Positions 17,159-27,638 of a stretch of DNA of 64,000 nt are shown here, piece by piece. A program made the position numbers and the translations under genes. The DNA is taken from the NCBI GenBank assembly GCA_934695325.1, contig CAKUVD010000008.1, forward strand, positions 1 through 64,000. The letters run 5' to 3'. The notes below the pieces were generated by a model that saw nothing but the letters and a program-made list of their open reading frames with translations, did no database searches and was not told the DNA's origin. The stretch's first letter is position 1; every line of letters begins with the position of its first letter. Source of the stretch: an uncultured Bacteroidales bacterium. GTDB lineage: Bacteria > Bacteroidota > Bacteroidia > Bacteroidales > UBA932.

Positions 17159-17210
17159 TTTGTTTTCCATAAAATACAAAATAGTGATGTTTTTGTTTTC
17201 TGTAAAATAC
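17159..17210 (+). repeat. direct repeat before the DUF4143 ATPase
   Basis: TTTGTTTTCCATAAAATAC (17159-17177) and TTTGTTTTCTGTAAAATAC (17192-17210) differ at two bases and are 33 bp apart start to start, about three DNA turns. They end 4 bp before the -7 box. Confidence 0.65.
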
Positions 17211-17213
17211 ACT

Positions 17214-17221
17214 TATATTTG
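17214..17221 (+). promoter_or_regulatory. -7 box of the DUF4143 ATPase gene
   Basis: TATATTTG, 18 bp before the ATG at 17240. Confidence 0.6.
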
Positions 17222-17239
17222 TGAAGATATATAATTGTT

Positions 17240-18445
17240 ATGGAAAAGTTATTTAAGCGACACGATGAAGAGATTGCTGCTGTGCCTATGTCTATGATCA
17301 GAAGTATGATGCAGGTGATAGACTGGTCTTCGCGGCTGCTTATCATAAAGGGAGCCAAAGGTGTGGGGAAATCTACACTTATGCAGCAATATATCAAGAT
17401 GAATTTCGCGACTGGAGATAGGAGTGTCTTGTATTGCAGCGCTGATTCCTCATATTTTTCCACACATACACTTTTGGATACGGCAGATGCTTTCGTAATG
17501 CTTGGTGGAAAAAGGCTGTTCATTGATGAGGTACATAAATATCGTGGGTGGAGCCGTGAGATTAAAGAAATATACGATACTCACAAGAATTTGCAAATTG
17601 TGCTTAGCGGTTCTTCTTTGCTTCAGCTCAATGACGGGGATGCGGATCTCTCCAGGCGGATGATTTCTTATATGATGCCGGGATTGTCCTTCAGGGAATT
17701 CTTGCGTTTTGATCAAGGTGTGGAATTTGAAACTGTTTCATTAAAAGAACTTCTTGAGTCCCCTGGGGAATTATGCTCTGCTGTAAAGAGCAAGTGCCTG
17801 CCAGTTAAACTGTTCAAGCAGTATTTGCAAGGCGGCATCTATCCATTTTATTTCGAAAATCGTGGAACATATCCTATTCGTGTCGAGAATGTCGTGAATT
17901 ACATAATTGACTATGAATTGCCGGCATTCAGGAACATTGATGTGGGTAATACACGTAAACTGAAGGCTCTGCTTCATATTTTGGCTCAGCTGGTTCCGTA
18001 TGAGCTTGATGTGTCGAAACTTTCCAGGGCGACTTCGATGGAACGTGCTACGATTATGAAGTACCTGAAAAATATGGAAGAGGCTAAATTGATATGCAGA
18101 TTGTTCCAAAATCTGGATACGATTTCTGATTTGCAAAAGCCGGACAAGATTTTGCTTGATAATCCGAACTTGCTCTATATTTTGTCGGATAAGATCCCTG
18201 AAATCGGAACTGTTCGCGAGACGTTCTTCTGTAATCAATTGATATCCTCCGGACATAAAGTTGAGTATGGTGGTCTGAAAACCGGGGATTTCAAGATTGA
18301 CGGAGATGTTGTCATCGAGGTCGGAGGTGCGGAAAAGGGATATGGGCAGATTAAGAATGAGAAAAACGCCTACATCGCAGCCGACGACATTGATACCGCA
18401 GTTTTCCACAAGATTCCTCTCTGGGCTTTCGGGTTCTTGTATTAG
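17240..18445 (+). CDS. AAA_14 / DUF4143 ATPase
   Basis: 401-aa P-loop ATPase common as a stand-alone gene in anaerobic Bacteroidota. Walker A is GAKGVGKSTLM (about 38-48), Walker B is RLFIDEVHKY (about 93-102), and the sensor-like region is IVLSGSSLLQL. From about 170 the DUF4143 part follows, with a winged-helix-like stretch (LDVSKLSRATSMERATIMKYL) and a nuclease-like C-terminal segment (DGDVVIEVGG). The cellular role of the family is unknown. The gene sits alone between the thi operon and sufC and looks more AT-rich than its neighbours, which fits gain by transfer. Confidence 0.88.
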   Translation: MEKLFKRHDEEIAAVPMSMIRSMMQVIDWSSRLLIIKGAKGVGKSTLMQQYIKMNFATGDRSVLYCSADSSYFSTHTLLDTADAFVMLGGKRLFIDEVHKYRGWSREIKEIYDTHKNLQIVLSGSSLLQLNDGDADLSRRMISYMMPGLSFREFLRFDQGVEFETVSLKELLESPGELCSAVKSKCLPVKLFKQYLQGGIYPFYFENRGTYPIRVENVVNYIIDYELPAFRNIDVGNTRKLKALLHILAQLVPYELDVSKLSRATSMERATIMKYLKNMEEAKLICRLFQNLDTISDLQKPDKILLDNPNLLYILSDKIPEIGTVRETFFCNQLISSGHKVEYGGLKTGDFKIDGDVVIEVGGAEKGYGQIKNEKNAYIAADDIDTAVFHKIPLWAFGFLY

Positions 18446-18515
18446 AACCTGTTTAAATTTATATCGAAAATCCATCATAAAATTTCTATTGAATGAAATT
18501 TAAACAGCTTCTTAG
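18444..18515. repeat. inverted pair of the dispersed AAATTTAAACAG repeat
   Basis: AGAACCTGTTTAAATTT (18444-18460) and GAAATTTAAACAGCTTCTTA (18496-18515) face each other. CTGTTTAAATTT/AAATTTAAACAG is a perfect 12-bp inverted repeat. It lies between the ATPase stop and the sufC promoter and could fold as a terminator-like hairpin. Confidence 0.6.
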
Positions 18516-18543
18516 TGACAGATGATTTTCTAAGGTTTTGTTG

Positions 18544-18551
18544 TATCTTTG
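18544..18551 (+). promoter_or_regulatory. -7 box of sufCD
   Basis: TATCTTTG, 26 bp before the sufC ATG. It gives sufCD its own promoter apart from sufB. Confidence 0.6.
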
Positions 18552-18577
18552 CAACAGTATAAGAACGTTGAATCATT

Positions 18578-19324
<747 letters not shown>

Positions 19325-19334
19325 GGGAGGCGCT

Positions 19335-20123
19335 ATGGAAGAAAGCAATACATCATTGGAGCAGTGCCTGAACGAGCCTGAGATGAGCATCTCCGAGCGT
19401 CTGAACCCATCTCCGAAGTATGATGCCGGGCATTATGTGGACCTTCCTCCGGTTCGCGGGCCACGCACTCTTGAGGTGGCTGACGGCGGGACGTTTGACA
19501 AGACGTATATGCTCGGAGGGACATCTGCATTGACCTGCCTTCCTTTCGATAACGTGATTGTCGGTGCCGGTGCGAAGGTCAATGTCGTCGTCCTTATTAT
19601 GCCCGGGGTCAGCATTGACCTGCCCCTGGCTGTCGATATCGTCGGCGAGGGTGCGGATGTGACGATTTCGGGGCTTTATCTGTGCGGCGGTGATGCGAAG
19701 GTGCAGATCCGGACGGAGGTTCGGCACAGGATGCCGTCCTGCACGTCATATCAGCTTTTCAATGGCATCGCTTCCGGGCATTCCAATGTGAAGTTCTACG
19801 GGAAGATAGTAGTGGCTCCGGATGCGCAGAAGACCGAGGCGTACCAGACGAATCATAACCTGGTCGTTTCTGAAGGGGCGAAAGCCGAGGCCAAGCCGCA
19901 GCTGGAAATCTATGCTGACGATGTCAAGTGCTCACACGGTGCGACGGTCGGCCAGCTGAATGAGGATGAACAGTTCTATATGCGTTCGCGAGGCATTCCC
20001 GAGGAGGAGGCGCGTGTCCTGCAGATGGTTTCGTTCATCGCCCCGGTTCTCGCCAGCATCGGTGACGAGTCTCTGCGTGAGGAGATGGCTGCCGCCGTCG
20101 ATGCCGCTGTAAGGGTGCTGTAG
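19335..20123 (+). CDS. sufD: compact SufD
   Basis: Partner of SufB and SufC in Fe-S cluster assembly. The C-terminal part is typical: YQTNHNLVVSEGAKAEAKP, QLEIYADDVKCSHGATVGQ (conserved Cys and His), and DEQFYMRSRGIPEEEAR. I choose the ATG at 19335 because AGGGAGG lies 7 bases before it; an in-frame ATG at 19311 would overlap sufC. The product is only 262 aa, against 400 or more for most SufD, so the N-terminal helical domain and part of the beta-helix are missing. No frameshift is visible, so it looks like a naturally short form. Confidence 0.9.
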   Translation: MEESNTSLEQCLNEPEMSISERLNPSPKYDAGHYVDLPPVRGPRTLEVADGGTFDKTYMLGGTSALTCLPFDNVIVGAGAKVNVVVLIMPGVSIDLPLAVDIVGEGADVTISGLYLCGGDAKVQIRTEVRHRMPSCTSYQLFNGIASGHSNVKFYGKIVVAPDAQKTEAYQTNHNLVVSEGAKAEAKPQLEIYADDVKCSHGATVGQLNEDEQFYMRSRGIPEEEARVLQMVSFIAPVLASIGDESLREEMAAAVDAAVRVL

Positions 20124-20302
20124 CGTACTCTATTGGATATCAATTAATCAGCATTTTCAAATAACCGTGAGTGGGTGCATTTGGGAATGCTGGCTCAGTG
20201 ATGATCGATGCCAGCCTCCGCCGGAATTCCATATTCTTCGTCAGGGGAATCTGGAGAGACGATGCAAGTCGTGTCGGCGGCTGAATTTTGGTGAGGATTT
20301 CT

Positions 20303-20310
20303 TATCTTTG
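20303..20310 (+). promoter_or_regulatory. -7 box upstream of the 20377 methyltransferase
   Basis: TATCTTTG, 66 bp before the ATG. The gap 20124-20302 shows nothing else. Confidence 0.55.
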
Positions 20311-20376
20311 CCGGATAAGGAAATATAAGGGACGGGGCATTGACTCTGAACTTATAGATAATAATCATAAAAGCAG

Positions 20377-21537
20377 ATGGTACAATATCCCGGAACATTC
20401 TGGAAAGACTATGAACTTGTCGATTCCGGAGAAGGCGAGAAACTGGAGCGGTTCGGAAACTATTATATGATACGTCCGGAGCCTAAGGCGCTGTGGGGCA
20501 GGTCAATGTCCCTGGGGGAATGGGAGCGGATGGCGCATACCCGTTTCCGTCCCGGTGCAGGCTTCGCCAAGGCCGGCAAGGAGGACAGCGGAACCTGGGA
20601 GCGGCTGAAGCGCACGGACGACCAATGGTATATAAGATATAAAGGTGAGCAGAAAGGACTTGACTTTTCGTTGAGGCTCGGCCTCACGTCATTCAAGCAC
20701 GTCGGAGTCTTCCCGGAGCAGTCGCCGAACTGGGAATACATCTACCGCGAGACGTCGCGCCTTGTGGAAATCGCTCGCAAGGGGAGTGCGGAGCCGGAAT
20801 TTTCCACTGACGGACGAGGCAATGTCCATAGTGTTGCGTCCGGAATGACCGAGGAACAATGCCGCAGGGCCGGGCTGACGACAGACGGCCGTCCTAAGGT
20901 GCTGAACCTTTTCGCATACACCGGCGGGGCATCACTGGCGGCGAAGGCTGCCGGAGCTGATGTCACGCATCTGGACTCTGTGCGGCAGGTAGTCACCTGG
21001 GCTCACGGCAATCAGGACGCCAGCCGCCTGGACGGAATCAGATGGGTGGTGGAAGACGCTATGAAATTCGCGAAGAGGGAGGCCAAGAGGGGCAATGTCT
21101 ATCAGGGAATCATACTCGACCCGCCTGCCTACGGTCACGGAACCGACGGCGAAAAATGGAAACTGGACGAATGTCTCTTCGAGATGATGAAGACTGTCAA
21201 TGCAATCCTCGCCCCGGAGAACAGTTTCCTCGTCCTGAACCTTTACTCCAACGGTTTTTCTCCTATGCTCGGCGAAACAGTTGTCCGTGAGGCATTTGGA
21301 CTGCAGGAACCCGGTCTGGCTGTATCCTCTGGCAGGCGGGCTGCCGTCAAAGATGGCGATGAAATCTCTACTGCGGATGCTGTGCGTGCGGCCTTGCGCG
21401 GCGGACGAGGAGCGGCTGCCGGCGAAGTGAAGCCGTCCCGCTGCTCGGATTATGAGATGGAGTCCGGTGAACTTGCCTTGCGTGACCGCTTCGGAAAGGT
21501 GCTTCCTCTAAGCATCGTCATAAGGCTTCGTAGATAA
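20377..21537 (+). CDS. class I SAM-dependent methyltransferase, RlmI/Methyltrans_SAM type
   Basis: 386-aa methyltransferase of the kind that modifies rRNA bases. Motif I is VLNLFAYTGGASLAAKAAG (about 178-196), followed by THLDSV. The catalytic-loop-like LDPPAYGHG (about 248-256) resembles the PP of RNA and N-methyltransferases. It lacks an N-terminal PUA domain. Two hydrophilic inserts stand out: before motif I (SGMTEEQCRRAGLTTDGR) and near the C-terminus (about 325-360, rich in Ala, Gly and Arg). The substrate is not known. Confidence 0.8.
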   Translation: MVQYPGTFWKDYELVDSGEGEKLERFGNYYMIRPEPKALWGRSMSLGEWERMAHTRFRPGAGFAKAGKEDSGTWERLKRTDDQWYIRYKGEQKGLDFSLRLGLTSFKHVGVFPEQSPNWEYIYRETSRLVEIARKGSAEPEFSTDGRGNVHSVASGMTEEQCRRAGLTTDGRPKVLNLFAYTGGASLAAKAAGADVTHLDSVRQVVTWAHGNQDASRLDGIRWVVEDAMKFAKREAKRGNVYQGIILDPPAYGHGTDGEKWKLDECLFEMMKTVNAILAPENSFLVLNLYSNGFSPMLGETVVREAFGLQEPGLAVSSGRRAAVKDGDEISTADAVRAALRGGRGAAAGEVKPSRCSDYEMESGELALRDRFGKVLPLSIVIRLRR

Positions 21538-21622
21538 CTATTATTGATCATCAGATGCATACGGATTCCAAAGCCCATAATCGTGACCTTCTGGAATTAT
21601 GAAACTCCTATAAATTAACGAT

Positions 21623-22489
21623 ATGCCTAAAAAGGAAAACGTCCGGAATATGTTCGACAGCATTGCGCCGGAATACGATAGACTTAATCATATAATGTCT
21701 CTGGACATCGACAAGACCTGGAGGAAGAGAGCATTGAAATATATATTCAAGCCCGACAGATCTGAGCGGGAGATGGCTGCGGAAGGAGACAGCGAGACTG
21801 GCGGGCTGCATATTCTCGACATCGCCTGCGGGACAGGTGACTTCTCGATAGCCATCGCCAAGGAGATGCTTCGCAGGTGCGCAAAGTTCGGCGGCAATGC
21901 TGACGGCCAGGCGAAGACAGCTGAAAAAGAGTCGGCGCCGGAAGAGTATGGAGCGGAGGCATTGACCCGGAACGGTGCGCATACCGGAGGATATTGGCAC
22001 GGGCACGTCACAGGGCTGGACCTGTCGGAGGGGATGCTGAAGATTATGGGGGAGAAGGTCAATGCGGAAGGCCTCGGGGATGTCATTTCATACGAACTTG
22101 GGGACAGCGAGAATCTGAGGTTCGAGGATGGGGCGTTCGACCGTGTCACTGTGGCGTTCGGCATAAGGAATTTCGAGAACCGTGAGAAAGGCCTGAAGGA
22201 GATGTTGCGAGTCCTCAGGCCGGGAGGGGAGCTTGTCATCCTGGAACTCTCGGTTCCGTCCAATGCTGTCATTCGCTGGTTCTTCAACCTGTATTTCCTT
22301 CATATACTGCCGCTTATCGGCGGGAAAGTCTCCGGTGACAAGGCGGCGTACAGGTATCTTCCCGCCTCGGTACTGAATTTTCCGGGCAAGAAAGAGTTTA
22401 TGAAGACAATGCGAGACTGCGGCTACCGTAATGTCCGCCACAAGGCGTTCACCTTCGGCATCTGCCGTATGTACAGCGGCGAGAAATAG
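21623..22489 (+). CDS. ubiE: demethylmenaquinone methyltransferase (MenG/UbiE)
   Basis: Last step of menaquinone synthesis, fitting an anaerobe that respires with menaquinone. It begins VRNMFDSIAPEYDRLNHIMSLD, motif I is ILDIACGTGDFSIAIA, and later GLDLSEGML, DRVTVAFGIRNFENREKGL and MLRVLRPGGELVILELS complete the UbiE pattern. At 288 aa it is about 40 longer than usual because of a hydrophilic insert at roughly residues 90-128, between motif I and the GLDLS strand. That insert holds a GCATTGACC word (21959). Confidence 0.94.
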   Translation: MPKKENVRNMFDSIAPEYDRLNHIMSLDIDKTWRKRALKYIFKPDRSEREMAAEGDSETGGLHILDIACGTGDFSIAIAKEMLRRCAKFGGNADGQAKTAEKESAPEEYGAEALTRNGAHTGGYWHGHVTGLDLSEGMLKIMGEKVNAEGLGDVISYELGDSENLRFEDGAFDRVTVAFGIRNFENREKGLKEMLRVLRPGGELVILELSVPSNAVIRWFFNLYFLHILPLIGGKVSGDKAAYRYLPASVLNFPGKKEFMKTMRDCGYRNVRHKAFTFGICRMYSGEK

Positions 22490-22658
22490 TTCGTGGGCGA
22501 TCGGGTGCTCTGCTAAGACAGTGTGGAAATTTGAATTCATCAGACAGTGAAGCAGAGGAGTCTGTGCCGGACCTCTGCCAGGACATCTGATGACTCGGGA
22601 AGAGGCTGAGCATATTGTTGAAGGAAAGTAAATTCATTGAATGACGCTCGGAATTTAT

Positions 22659-22666
22659 TAACTTTG
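22659..22666 (+). promoter_or_regulatory. -7 box of pgk
   Basis: TAACTTTG, giving a leader of about 100 nt. Between 22490 and 22658 I see only a weak hairpin (GCAGAGG/CCTCTGC). Confidence 0.55.
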
Positions 22667-22772
22667 CAAGTCGTATTGGACTTAGTACGAAATTTGCAGC
22701 TGCGGCCGTCGGTGGAGATGGCGTGTGTGGCTGGACTGATTTGGAAAGTTATAACTAACAATATTTATAAAT

Positions 22773-24044
22773 ATGGCATCAAACATTAATTCTTACGATT
22801 TCAAAGGTAAGAAAGCTATTGTGAGAGTAGACTTCAACGTTCCTATCCAGGACGGCAAGATTACAGATGACACCCGTATCCGCGGTGCTCTGCCTACACT
22901 CAAACTCATTCTTGAAAAAGGCGGTTCTCTCATCATTATGTCCCATATGGGCAAGCCTAAGGGAAAAGTAAAACCAGAGCTTTCCCTGTCACAGATTGTC
23001 GATACAGTAAGCAAGGAGCTTGGAGTTCCTGTCCAGTTCGCTCCGGACTGCCAGAAGGCTGACGAGCAGGCTGCCGCCCTCAAGCCGGGCGAGGTGCTTC
23101 TTCTCGAGAACCTCCGTTTCTATCCTGAGGAGGAGGGAAAGCCTGTAGGAATCGACAAGGAGGATCCTGCATACGAAGAGGCCAAGAAAGCTATGAAGGC
23201 TTCACAGAAGGAGTTCGCCAAGAAACTCGCATCCTATGCTGACTGCTGGGTTATGGATGCATTCGGAACGGCTCACCGCAAGCACGCTTCCACAGCTGTA
23301 ATCGCCGAGTACTTCAAGCCTGAGGACCGTATGCTCGGACTTCTTATGGAGAAAGAGGTGAAGGCTGTGAACAATGTCCTCAGCGACATCAAGCGTCCGT
23401 TCATCGCCATTATGGGCGGATCAAAGGTGTCCACCAAGATAGGCATCATAGAGAACCTCCTCGGAAAGGTGGATAAGCTCATCCTCTGCGGCGGTATGAC
23501 ATACACATTCGCGAAGGCTCACGGTGGTGAGATCGGAGAGTCTATCGTGGAGATGGACAAGCTTGACGTGGCTCTCGACGTAGAGAAGAAGGCTAAGGAG
23601 AATGGCGTAGAGCTTATTATGGCTCCGGATGCTGTCGTTACCAACGGTCTGGATTTCGCTACGATGTCTCTCAAGCCAGGTGCCGAGATAAAGGTGGCTC
23701 AGGCTACTGCCATCCCTGCAGGCTTCGAGGGTGTGGACGCCGGTCCTGAGGCTCAGAAGAACTTCGCTGCTGCCATCAAGGGTTGCAAGACTATCCTCTG
23801 GAACGGCCCTGCAGGCGTGTTCGAGTGCGACGAGTTCTGCGCAGGCTCCAAGGCTATCGGCGATGCTATCGCTGCCGCTACTGCTGAGGGTGCATTCTCT
23901 CTCATCGGCGGTGGAGACTCTGTCGCTTGCTGCACCAAGTTCGGTCTTACTGACAAGGTCTCTTACATCTCTACCGGCGGCGGTGCGCTTCTCGAGGCCA
24001 TCGAGGGCAAGGTGCTTCCAGGTGTAGCTGCTGTAAACGAATAA
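22773..24044 (+). CDS. pgk: phosphoglycerate kinase
   Basis: Glycolytic kinase, 1,3-bisphosphoglycerate plus ADP to 3-phosphoglycerate plus ATP. Length 423 aa. [20 protein letters not shown] (20 residues from about 18), [51 protein letters not shown] and SLIGGGDSV are all typical. Codon use looks more biased than in the neighbours, as expected for a highly expressed gene. It has its own promoter and terminator. Confidence 0.98.
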   Translation: MASNINSYDFKGKKAIVRVDFNVPIQDGKITDDTRIRGALPTLKLILEKGGSLIIMSHMGKPKGKVKPELSLSQIVDTVSKELGVPVQFAPDCQKADEQAAALKPGEVLLLENLRFYPEEEGKPVGIDKEDPAYEEAKKAMKASQKEFAKKLASYADCWVMDAFGTAHRKHASTAVIAEYFKPEDRMLGLLMEKEVKAVNNVLSDIKRPFIAIMGGSKVSTKIGIIENLLGKVDKLILCGGMTYTFAKAHGGEIGESIVEMDKLDVALDVEKKAKENGVELIMAPDAVVTNGLDFATMSLKPGAEIKVAQATAIPAGFEGVDAGPEAQKNFAAAIKGCKTILWNGPAGVFECDEFCAGSKAIGDAIAAATAEGAFSLIGGGDSVACCTKFGLTDKVSYISTGGGALLEAIEGKVLPGVAAVNE

Positions 24045-24061
24045 TATCTGACTGATACGAA

Positions 24062-24098
24062 AAAGAGGCTGGCCTGATGAGCATCGGTCAGCCTCTTT
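24062..24098 (+). terminator. rho-independent terminator after pgk
   Basis: AAAGAGGCTG pairs with CAGCCTCTTT around a 17-nt loop, followed by TGTTTTC. It may also serve miaA from the other side. 24100-24308 shows no gene. Confidence 0.85.
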
Positions 24099-24308
24099 TG
24101 TTTTCTGCGACTCCCGCAAAAGTCAATCTCAGAGGAGAGATGATGTTTTGCAAACCGCTGAGTGACAATGTTTTCTGATTTGAGCGCGCTCGTCTGACTT
24201 TGAGGTCTGTGCTCCAGGCAGGCTGTCGTATGCGGCGGGCTCCCGGCAATGGGACTATTGTTCCCACTTGCGCAAGTCTGCGTGGTCGGACACTGTCCGG
24301 AGACAGTC

Positions 24309-25343
24309 TCAGCTTTCTTGCAGCGGCTTCTCGGGATCGACCCAATGGATGTGTATTCCCTTGCGCTCCATCCCTCGGAACCAGGTCATCTGACGTTTGG
24401 CGAACTGATGGATGGCATTGCCCAGGAGCGTCTTCATCTCGCTTAGCGACAGCACACCCAGGACATATTGCGTGACGAACTTGTACTCAAGCCCATAATA
24501 GGTGAGGTTCTCAGCCGGGATTCCGCTGTCCAGAAGCCTCCGCACCTCATCAGCCATACCCTCCGCAAGCCTTGCGTCGAGACGTGCGTCGATGCGTCTG
24601 TTCCTCTCCTCTCGGGAAACCAGAGTGCCTATGTAGTAAGTGCTTTTGGGAAGATAATTGCTCATCTCCACTGGATGCTCCTTCTGGTATATGGCGATTT
24701 CGAGGGCCCTGATGAGCCTCTTCCTGGTGTCGATGTCAGTCTTGTTGTGAAGCGGCTTGAGCGACGCCAGCATTGATATGAGCTCCTCGGTAGGTTTCGT
24801 CTCCAGGCTCGCCCGCAGTTCCGGTGACGGCGGCACGTCGGGAATGGAGTAGCCGCACGTGGCAGCCTCAAGATAGAGCCCTGAGCCTCCGCATAATATA
24901 GGAATGCCACCTCTGTCACAAATATCCTTGTATGCCTTCTCGAACGCCCTCTGGTACTGATAGAGGTCGAATTTAGTGCCGGCATCTACGATATCGATCA
25001 GATGATACGGAATCTCACCATATTCATCGAGGTCCTTGCCTGTGCCGATGTCCATACCGCGGTAGACCTGCCTCGAATCCCCGGAAAGAATCTCTGCTCC
25101 CGCGGAGTGTGAAGGGACAATGCTGATGTCTGCATTGTCCTGTACTCTCCCGGCGCGGAGCCGGTTCAATTCCTGCGCCAGCCTCACAGCATATCTTGTC
25201 TTCCCCGAAGCGGTCGGTCCGAGCACGCATATAAGGTCAATGCTTCGGGCCTCGATGCGGTCGAGTATCTCTTTTACATTGATCTCCTCCGGATCCGGAA
25301 GGTCGGCGATCATCATATTTCCGTATGGATTCTTGGTTGGCAT
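24309..25343 (-). CDS. miaA: tRNA dimethylallyltransferase
   Basis: Adds the isopentenyl group to A37 of UNN-reading tRNAs. Walker A is [12 protein letters not shown] (about 40-51). [31 protein letters not shown] and the GGSGLYLEA segment follow. The C-terminal region shows TRKLIRALEI-like and RQMTWFRGM motifs. Length 344 aa is slightly long. About 15 extra residues lie between the P-loop helix and GDSRQ ([16 protein letters not shown]); they are encoded by a 9-bp inverted repeat (25115-25140). The start has a longer N-terminal leader than E. coli MiaA. Confidence 0.94.
   Translation of the reverse strand: MPTKNPYGNMMIADLPDPEEINVKEILDRIEARSIDLICVLGPTASGKTRYAVRLAQELNRLRAGRVQDNADISIVPSHSAGAEILSGDSRQVYRGMDIGTGKDLDEYGEIPYHLIDIVDAGTKFDLYQYQRAFEKAYKDICDRGGIPILCGGSGLYLEAATCGYSIPDVPPSPELRASLETKPTEELISMLASLKPLHNKTDIDTRKRLIRALEIAIYQKEHPVEMSNYLPKSTYYIGTLVSREERNRRIDARLDARLAEGMADEVRRLLDSGIPAENLTYYGLEYKFVTQYVLGVLSLSEMKTLLGNAIHQFAKRQMTWFRGMERKGIHIHWVDPEKPLQES
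25115..25140. repeat. inverted repeat inside miaA
   Basis: GGACAATGC (25115-25123) and GCATTGTCC (25132-25140), perfect 9-bp arms with an 8-nt loop. It coincides with a loop insertion in MiaA. Confidence 0.5.
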
Positions 25344-25379
25344 CTGTCGTCAATGTTTCTTTTTATGCAAAATTAACGA

Positions 25380-25387
25380 TAAATTTG
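25380..25387 (+). promoter_or_regulatory. -7 box upstream of smpB
   Basis: TAAATTTG. It gives a leader of about 130 nt if smpB starts at 25525. Confidence 0.45.
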
Positions 25388-25524
25388 CATTTCCGCCAAT
25401 AGGCGGCGTGCGGAAAGGGGCAGGCTTGGACATCCCGGAGATTGCCCTGAAAATGAGTGTGATGCGGATGAAAATGCGTGGTCTAGCCAGTGACGGCAAG
25501 CCGTGCCTTAGAAATGAGAATGTT

Positions 25525-25980
25525 ATGGCGAAAGAGAAGAAGAGCAGAGTGAACATAAACAACAAGAGGGCCTCGTTCGACTACGAGTTCCTGGAGAACT
25601 ATACTGCGGGCATTGTCCTTTACGGAACTGAGATCAAGTCCATCCGTGCGGGAAGGGCCTCGATGTCGGATGCCTTCTGCTACTTCGACAAGGGACAGCT
25701 GTACGTCCGCGGAATCAACATAGCCTTGTATGCGTGGGGCTCTTGGGGTCAGCACGCACCTCTCCGTGACCGCAAACTGCTTCTGCAGAAGCGTGAACTC
25801 ATCCATCTTCAGCAGAAAGTAAAAGAAAAGGGCCTTACCATCGTAGCGGTAAGGCTCTTCATATCGGAAAACGGCTATGCCAAGCTGAACATCGCTCTTG
25901 CACGAGGCAAGAAGCAGTATGATAAGCGTCAGACTATCAAGGAAAAGGATCTGCGTCGCGAAATGGAGCGCGGAGAGTAG
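25525..25980 (+). CDS. smpB: SsrA-binding protein
   Basis: Brings tmRNA to stalled ribosomes. The open frame extends upstream to 25120, but the family begins at [20 protein letters not shown], so the ATG at 25525 is right (151 aa). The OB-barrel core shows [20 protein letters not shown], the [10 protein letters not shown] segment, and the basic C-terminal tail [17 protein letters not shown]. Convergent with metK, 17 bp apart. The tmRNA gene itself is not in the window. Confidence 0.96.
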   Translation: MAKEKKSRVNINNKRASFDYEFLENYTAGIVLYGTEIKSIRAGRASMSDAFCYFDKGQLYVRGINIALYAWGSWGQHAPLRDRKLLLQKRELIHLQQKVKEKGLTIVAVRLFISENGYAKLNIALARGKKQYDKRQTIKEKDLRREMERGE

Positions 25981-25997
25981 CGGAAGAGGTCTCTGCC

Positions 25998-27317
25998 TTA
26001 CGCCAGATGGAAAGTCTCCTTGACCTTGTCCACTGAGTCCAGCAGCTCCCAGCCGAAGAACTGGAGAACCTTCTCCACCTCCTTGCCGTCACGGATCACC
26101 TTGACCGCCTTCGTGTAAGGCTTGCGTCCCACGTGGCCATAACTTGCGGTCGGCTCATAGATCGGGTTCTTAAGCTGGAACTTCTCTATGATCTTCGCCG
26201 GCCTGAGGTCGAATATCTCGCCCACTTTCTCTGCAATGAATGCGTCGTCAAGACCATTTGCCGCCGTTCCGTAAGTGTTTACGAAGATGCTGACAGGCTC
26301 AGCCACCCCGATGGCATAGGCCAGCTGCACCAGGACTTCGTCTGCCACGCCTGCGGCCACGAGGTTCTTTGCGATATATCTTGCCGCATAGGCCGCTGAG
26401 CGATCCACCTTTGAAGGATCCTTCCCGGAGAAGGCTCCGCCGCCGTGAGCGCCGCGTCCGCCATAGGTGTCCACGATGATCTTGCGTCCGGTGAGACCTG
26501 TGTCCCCGTGAGGGCCTCCGATCACGAACTTTCCTGTCGGGTTCACGTGGAGAATGAAATCTCCGTCGAAGAGGGCCGCAGTCTTTGCCGGGAGCGTCTC
26601 GATGACCTTAGGCAGAAGAATCTCCCTCACGTCCTTCTCTATCTTGTCGTGCATCGCCTTGTCCACTCTCTCCTGCCCGAACTGGCGGACAGCCTCGTCA
26701 TATCCCATCTTTCCGAGCTCGGGAGCGACGAATTCGTCGTGCTGTGTGGAGACTACGATAGTGTGCACACGGACAGGGTGATTCTTTTCGTCATATTCGA
26801 TGGTGAACTGTGACTTCGCGTCAGGACGGAGGTAAGGCATCAGGTCGATGCTGTTCTTCCTTATGTCCGCAAGCACTTGGAGCGTGCGGTGAGAAAGTGC
26901 GAGCGGAAGAGGCATATATTCCTCTGTGTCGCGGCACGCATAGCCGAACATCATTCCCTGGTCTCCTGCGCCCTGCTCCTCTGGGTCGGTGCGGACCACG
27001 CCCCTGTTGATGTCGGCGCTCTGCTCGTGGATCGCTGAAAGCACTCCGCAGGAGTTTCCGTCGAACATATAGTCTGCCTTGTTGTATCCGATGTGGTTAA
27101 TCACCTTGCGGACGGTGGACTGTATGTCCACGTATGCGTGCTCGGCACGTACCTCACCGCCTACCACTACGAGTCCTGTGCTGCAGAAAGTCTCGCAGGC
27201 TACTTTGGATTCCTGGTCCTGTCTGAGGAATTCGTCCAGGATAGCGTCGGAAATCTGGTCGGCTACCTTGTCAGGATGTCCTTCCGATACAGATTCAGAT
27301 GTGAATAAGTAGTTCAT
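25998..27317 (-). CDS. metK: S-adenosylmethionine synthetase
   Basis: Makes SAM from methionine and ATP. Length 439 aa. Motifs: [26 protein letters not shown] [31 protein letters not shown] and [19 protein letters not shown]. It is longer than the E. coli enzyme (384 aa), as are other Bacteroidota MetK. Expression should be under the SAM-I-clan riboswitch and terminator just upstream. It supplies SAM to the methyltransferases and to ThiH in this window. Confidence 0.98.
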   Translation of the reverse strand: MNYLFTSESVSEGHPDKVADQISDAILDEFLRQDQESKVACETFCSTGLVVVGGEVRAEHAYVDIQSTVRKVINHIGYNKADYMFDGNSCGVLSAIHEQSADINRGVVRTDPEEQGAGDQGMMFGYACRDTEEYMPLPLALSHRTLQVLADIRKNSIDLMPYLRPDAKSQFTIEYDEKNHPVRVHTIVVSTQHDEFVAPELGKMGYDEAVRQFGQERVDKAMHDKIEKDVREILLPKVIETLPAKTAALFDGDFILHVNPTGKFVIGGPHGDTGLTGRKIIVDTYGGRGAHGGGAFSGKDPSKVDRSAAYAARYIAKNLVAAGVADEVLVQLAYAIGVAEPVSIFVNTYGTAANGLDDAFIAEKVGEIFDLRPAKIIEKFQLKNPIYEPTASYGHVGRKPYTKAVKVIRDGKEVEKVLQFFGWELLDSVDKVKETFHLA

Positions 27318-27401
27318 ATTCTGTGTTTTATTGAATCATATCGCGCAGGTTGTGCAGAACCCTGCGCCATTTTTCTACGGCGTCCTGCCGCCGTCCGGGC
27401 A

Positions 27402-27431
27402 CAAAAAAACGTCCCACGAAGTGGAGACGTC
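27402..27431 (-). terminator. terminator between the SAM riboswitch and metK
   Basis: Minus-strand ACGTC-T-CCAC pairs with GTGG-GACGT around a short loop and is followed by seven Ts. Placed between aptamer and gene, it is the likely expression platform (OFF when SAM is high). Confidence 0.85.
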
Positions 27432-27454
27432 ACAAAAACACAAAACATTGATAT

Positions 27455-27553
27455 GAAAAGTGGCCGCCTTCTCTCAGGCTGCCGTTGATGCTTAATCAAC
27501 ATTTTAGCATTTTTTAACGTGGTTGCAAGCAGGCAAATCTCTCCACATCTTGT
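27455..27553 (-). ncRNA. SAM-I clan riboswitch (shortened Bacteroidota form)
   Basis: The minus-strand leader reads AAGATGTGGAGAGATTTG, then CTTGCAACCACG, then ATGCTAAAATG, and a hairpin TTGAT/ATCAA. GTGG pairs with CCAC. The AGAGATTTG and TTGCAACC sides match the kink-turn helix P2, and GCAACC...TGCTAA is the SAM-I P3 signature. The canonical internal P2 hairpin (GGCCC...) is shortened. It starts right after the -7 box and precedes a terminator and metK. P1 pairing is not clear to me, so the ends are approximate. Confidence 0.8.
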
Positions 27554-27556
27554 TTG

Positions 27557-27564
27557 CAAAGGTA
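27557..27564 (-). promoter_or_regulatory. -7 box of metK
   Basis: Minus-strand TACCTTTG (plus CAAAGGTA). Transcription would start at about 27552, at the first bases of the aptamer. Confidence 0.65.
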
Positions 27565-27638
27565 CAACGATAATTCATATTCGCAAAATATTTCGTGAGA
27601 TCCTTTTCCGGGCGAGAAAATATTGCCGTTCATTTAAA

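Noticed and set aside
22088..22761. Minus-strand frames across the ubiE end and pgk leader
   Set aside because: They overlap ubiE and the pgk promoter and show no recognisable protein features.
25120..25524. N-terminal extension of SmpB by 135 residues
   Set aside because: It overlaps miaA and the intergenic promoter, and the conserved protein begins at 25525.
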